Source: Smittium mucronatum
Taxonomy: Eukaryota > Kickxellomycota > Harpellomycetes > Harpellales > Legeriomycetaceae
Assembly: GCA_001953115.1 (NCBI GenBank)
Contig: LSSL01002734.1
Location: forward strand, 1 to 22,831
DNA length: 22,831 nucleotides
Reading direction: 5' to 3'
In this document: one piece after another, positions 21,317-22,831 of the stretch
Numbering within the stretch: the first letter of the stretch is position 1
Layout of the letters: the number at the start of each line of letters is the position of its first letter
The notes under the pieces: model-generated
What the model was told of the DNA's origin: nothing
Database searches by the model: none
The model's input: only the letters and a program-made list of their open reading frames with translations
Program-made: the position numbers and the translations under genes

Positions 21317-22262
21317 AAAATAGGATATTTAATGCTCTTCTAGCTATACATTTCTTACACTTCATAAACCTGAAGAGTAATTCAACTAACTTATTTTTTT
21401 AACGTTTAAATCCGAAATATTCCTTTAAAATCAAATAAGGATAGGCAATCATGAAAAATTAATGTATTTTTGCAATTATATTTACTGTTTAATGTGTTTG
21501 AGGTACTCAGTAAGATAAAAAGCTTTCGCCTCTTTAAAATCAATGTATATATAAGTGATATAGAAAATCTACACCTGCGTTTTGATAATGTAACATTAGT
21601 ACGAAGATGGTTTTTCATCTTTTGTAAAAATATTATGTTTAACAGCAAATTCAGTATTTCAGAGGATTTTGACTTTGATTTTTTTGTTAAACTGTGAGAA
21701 CTAAGAAAAGTTGATATTTTGAAATGAATTTTTGATAGCCCTAACTTTCTATATTTTAATTTTACAAGTTATGTTTGATATGATATTTTAATATTAATCT
21801 TTTAATGATGAATATGTATATATAGTTATATCAATACTTGCAACATCAGTGATATATGTCAAGTTTAACAATACAAATACCCAGTTATAACATTAAATGT
21901 ACACTAGAGAATGGACGTTTAAATATGGATAAATTAAAAATGGTACATTTTTACTTAGCTTAGAATTTTGAAATTAAGGCGATTGGGACTTATTAATTAT
22001 TGTTGTGTTCAAGAAAGTAGTAGCTTTAAAAAATAAAGTTGGATAGAATTCAACTAGAAATATTAAGCAAAGTGAGAAACAGTGTAGGGTGGGGGGTTAA
22101 TTATGTGTAGACCTCGAATGGGCTTTAAAAAATGAGGTGAAATAGCCGGGAAAAGAACAAACATATAACATGTATGGTATATTAGTGATCAGGAATAGTT
22201 TTTTGATAAAAATGATTATCTTTTCAGAGATAAATTTCAGTTTCTTCAAAATTAACATGAAA

Positions 22263-22567
22263 TTCAAATATGATACCTCAAAACTTTAGCCCCACAATAG
22301 GGGCAGCTTTTCCTTTTCTAGAGCAAAATGGGGACAAAGTGAGAACTTATTTCGCATTATCGTTTGGGCCAATGGATAATAAAAATAACAATGTGTCGTG
22401 AATTTTCTTCCTATAAGCTGTATTATTTATATTTCTCAAAAAAAATCTAGCTTTTATTCGCCGATTTGGAATCACGTTAATTAATTTGACTGGTTTTGAT
22501 AATATTTTGAAAATTTGACTATTTTTGTAAATACTTTCAAAATCTTGACTATTTTTATAATTGCCTC
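22263..22567 (-). repeat. right arm of the large inverted repeat
   Basis: This is the inverted partner of 20934-21239. Bases 22263-22409 are identical to 21239-21093, and the outer part carries the few differences. The degenerate TAGTCAAA-type repeat units are also present here (about 22488-22560). Confidence 0.9.
22270..22401 (+). CDS. unidentified frame, right copy (43 residues)
   Basis: ATG at 22270-22272 to TGA at 22399-22401 encodes the same 43 residues as the end of the left copy, with no base change. In frame just upstream is a TGA (22258-22260). The left copy's upstream part (INFRFSKNITVGF) survives here only as a shifted, gapped remnant beginning near 22233, next to an acceptor-like TTATCTTTTCAG at about 22216-22227. 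So this copy is either 5'-truncated or has a different upstream exon junction. Function is unknown. See the left copy for residue features. Confidence 0.3.
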   Translation: MIPQNFSPTIGAAFPFLEQNGDKVRTYFALSFGPMDNKNNNVS

Positions 22568-22574
22568 ATATAAA
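22568..22574. repeat. putative target-site duplication, right copy (ATATAAA)
   Basis: This is a direct repeat of 20927-20933, directly outside the right arm. The same caution about A/T-only sequence applies. Confidence 0.4.
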
Positions 22575-22831
22575 TAATTGGCCACACAAAAATTAACTAT
22601 CACCAAACCAATAAAAATATAAAAAAAAACTAGCTCTAATAAGCTTTCTATACTATACCAATAGAAATTCAGGTTCTTTATTTTTGAATTGAATTTCCCA
22701 ATAAATTTATGCATTAACTCTTTCGTCTCCATGTGTGCAAAGTACTCCGATTTGCTAAATTTATGTAAACTTATATGCCAATTTCAACAGTTCGGCCAAT
22801 AGAATGTTAATTTTTTGAATGGAAATCAAGG

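Larger units (their letters stand above)
20934..22567. mobile_element. large inverted repeat, likely foldback-type or unclassified TIR element
   Basis: Two arms of about 305 bases (20934-21239 and 22263-22567) are inverted copies of each other at roughly 97% identity, around a spacer of about 1.0 kb. Directly outside the arms stands the same 7-base sequence ATATAAA (20927-20933 and 22568-22574), which is what a target-site duplication would look like, although it is A/T-only. The spacer holds two overlapping antisense open frames (21406-21648 minus, 21470-21697 plus) that I cannot assign, and no transposase motif. The alternative is a segmental inverted duplication of a gene's last exon. The flanking direct repeat favours a mobile element; the conserved reading frame favours a gene duplication. 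Confidence 0.6.

Noticed and set aside
22481..22732. 83-codon minus frame with a central hydrophobic stretch.
   Set aside because: Its second half is the repeat-rich outer part of the inverted-repeat arm and the frame is not kept in the other arm.

Overview
This window looks like very AT-rich, intron-rich eukaryotic DNA, most likely from an invertebrate animal. By eye it is only about one fifth to one quarter G+C. It has long A/T homopolymers, a few 11-base C or G runs, splice-like signals of the TTTTCAG / GTAAG type, and decayed animal-type DNA transposons. I cannot name the species. There is no bacterial-style gene packing, no RNA gene and no CRISPR array.

Layout. 1-1000 holds C-rich low-complexity DNA, a G-quadruplex-capable tract on the minus strand (879-907), and a candidate minus-strand small-protein exon (438-665). 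1000-5327 shows nothing but AT-rich DNA. 5328-7067 is a degraded pogo/Tigger-type transposon whose minus-strand transposase remnant (5487-6749) still shows a DD35D-like spacing. 7414-10448 is a roughly 3.0 kb element with long inverted arms. It encloses a minus-strand Mutator-like (MULE) transposase relic that stays in one frame for about 330 codons despite many stops. 12787-13235 is an isolated G+C-rich island with coding-like composition. 16298-16392 is a convincing 95-bp internal-exon candidate. 19485-20808 is a 1.3 kb non-autonomous element with short terminal inverted repeats and subterminal repeats of one short motif. 20934-22567 is a large inverted repeat of about 305-bp arms flanked by a 7-bp direct repeat. 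A 147-bp block in it is perfectly identical and coincides with a mirrored reading frame.

How the parts fit. Most recognisable content is mobile-element debris. Between the elements, three plus-strand blocks (12787-12908, 16298-16392, 19279-19343) have splice-like borders, raised G+C and mutually compatible phases. They could be exons of one host gene with kilobase introns. That gene model is an inference without homology support. I found no clear novel multi-gene system. The inverted repeat with its conserved mirrored frame and the possible split gene are the items most worth checking.
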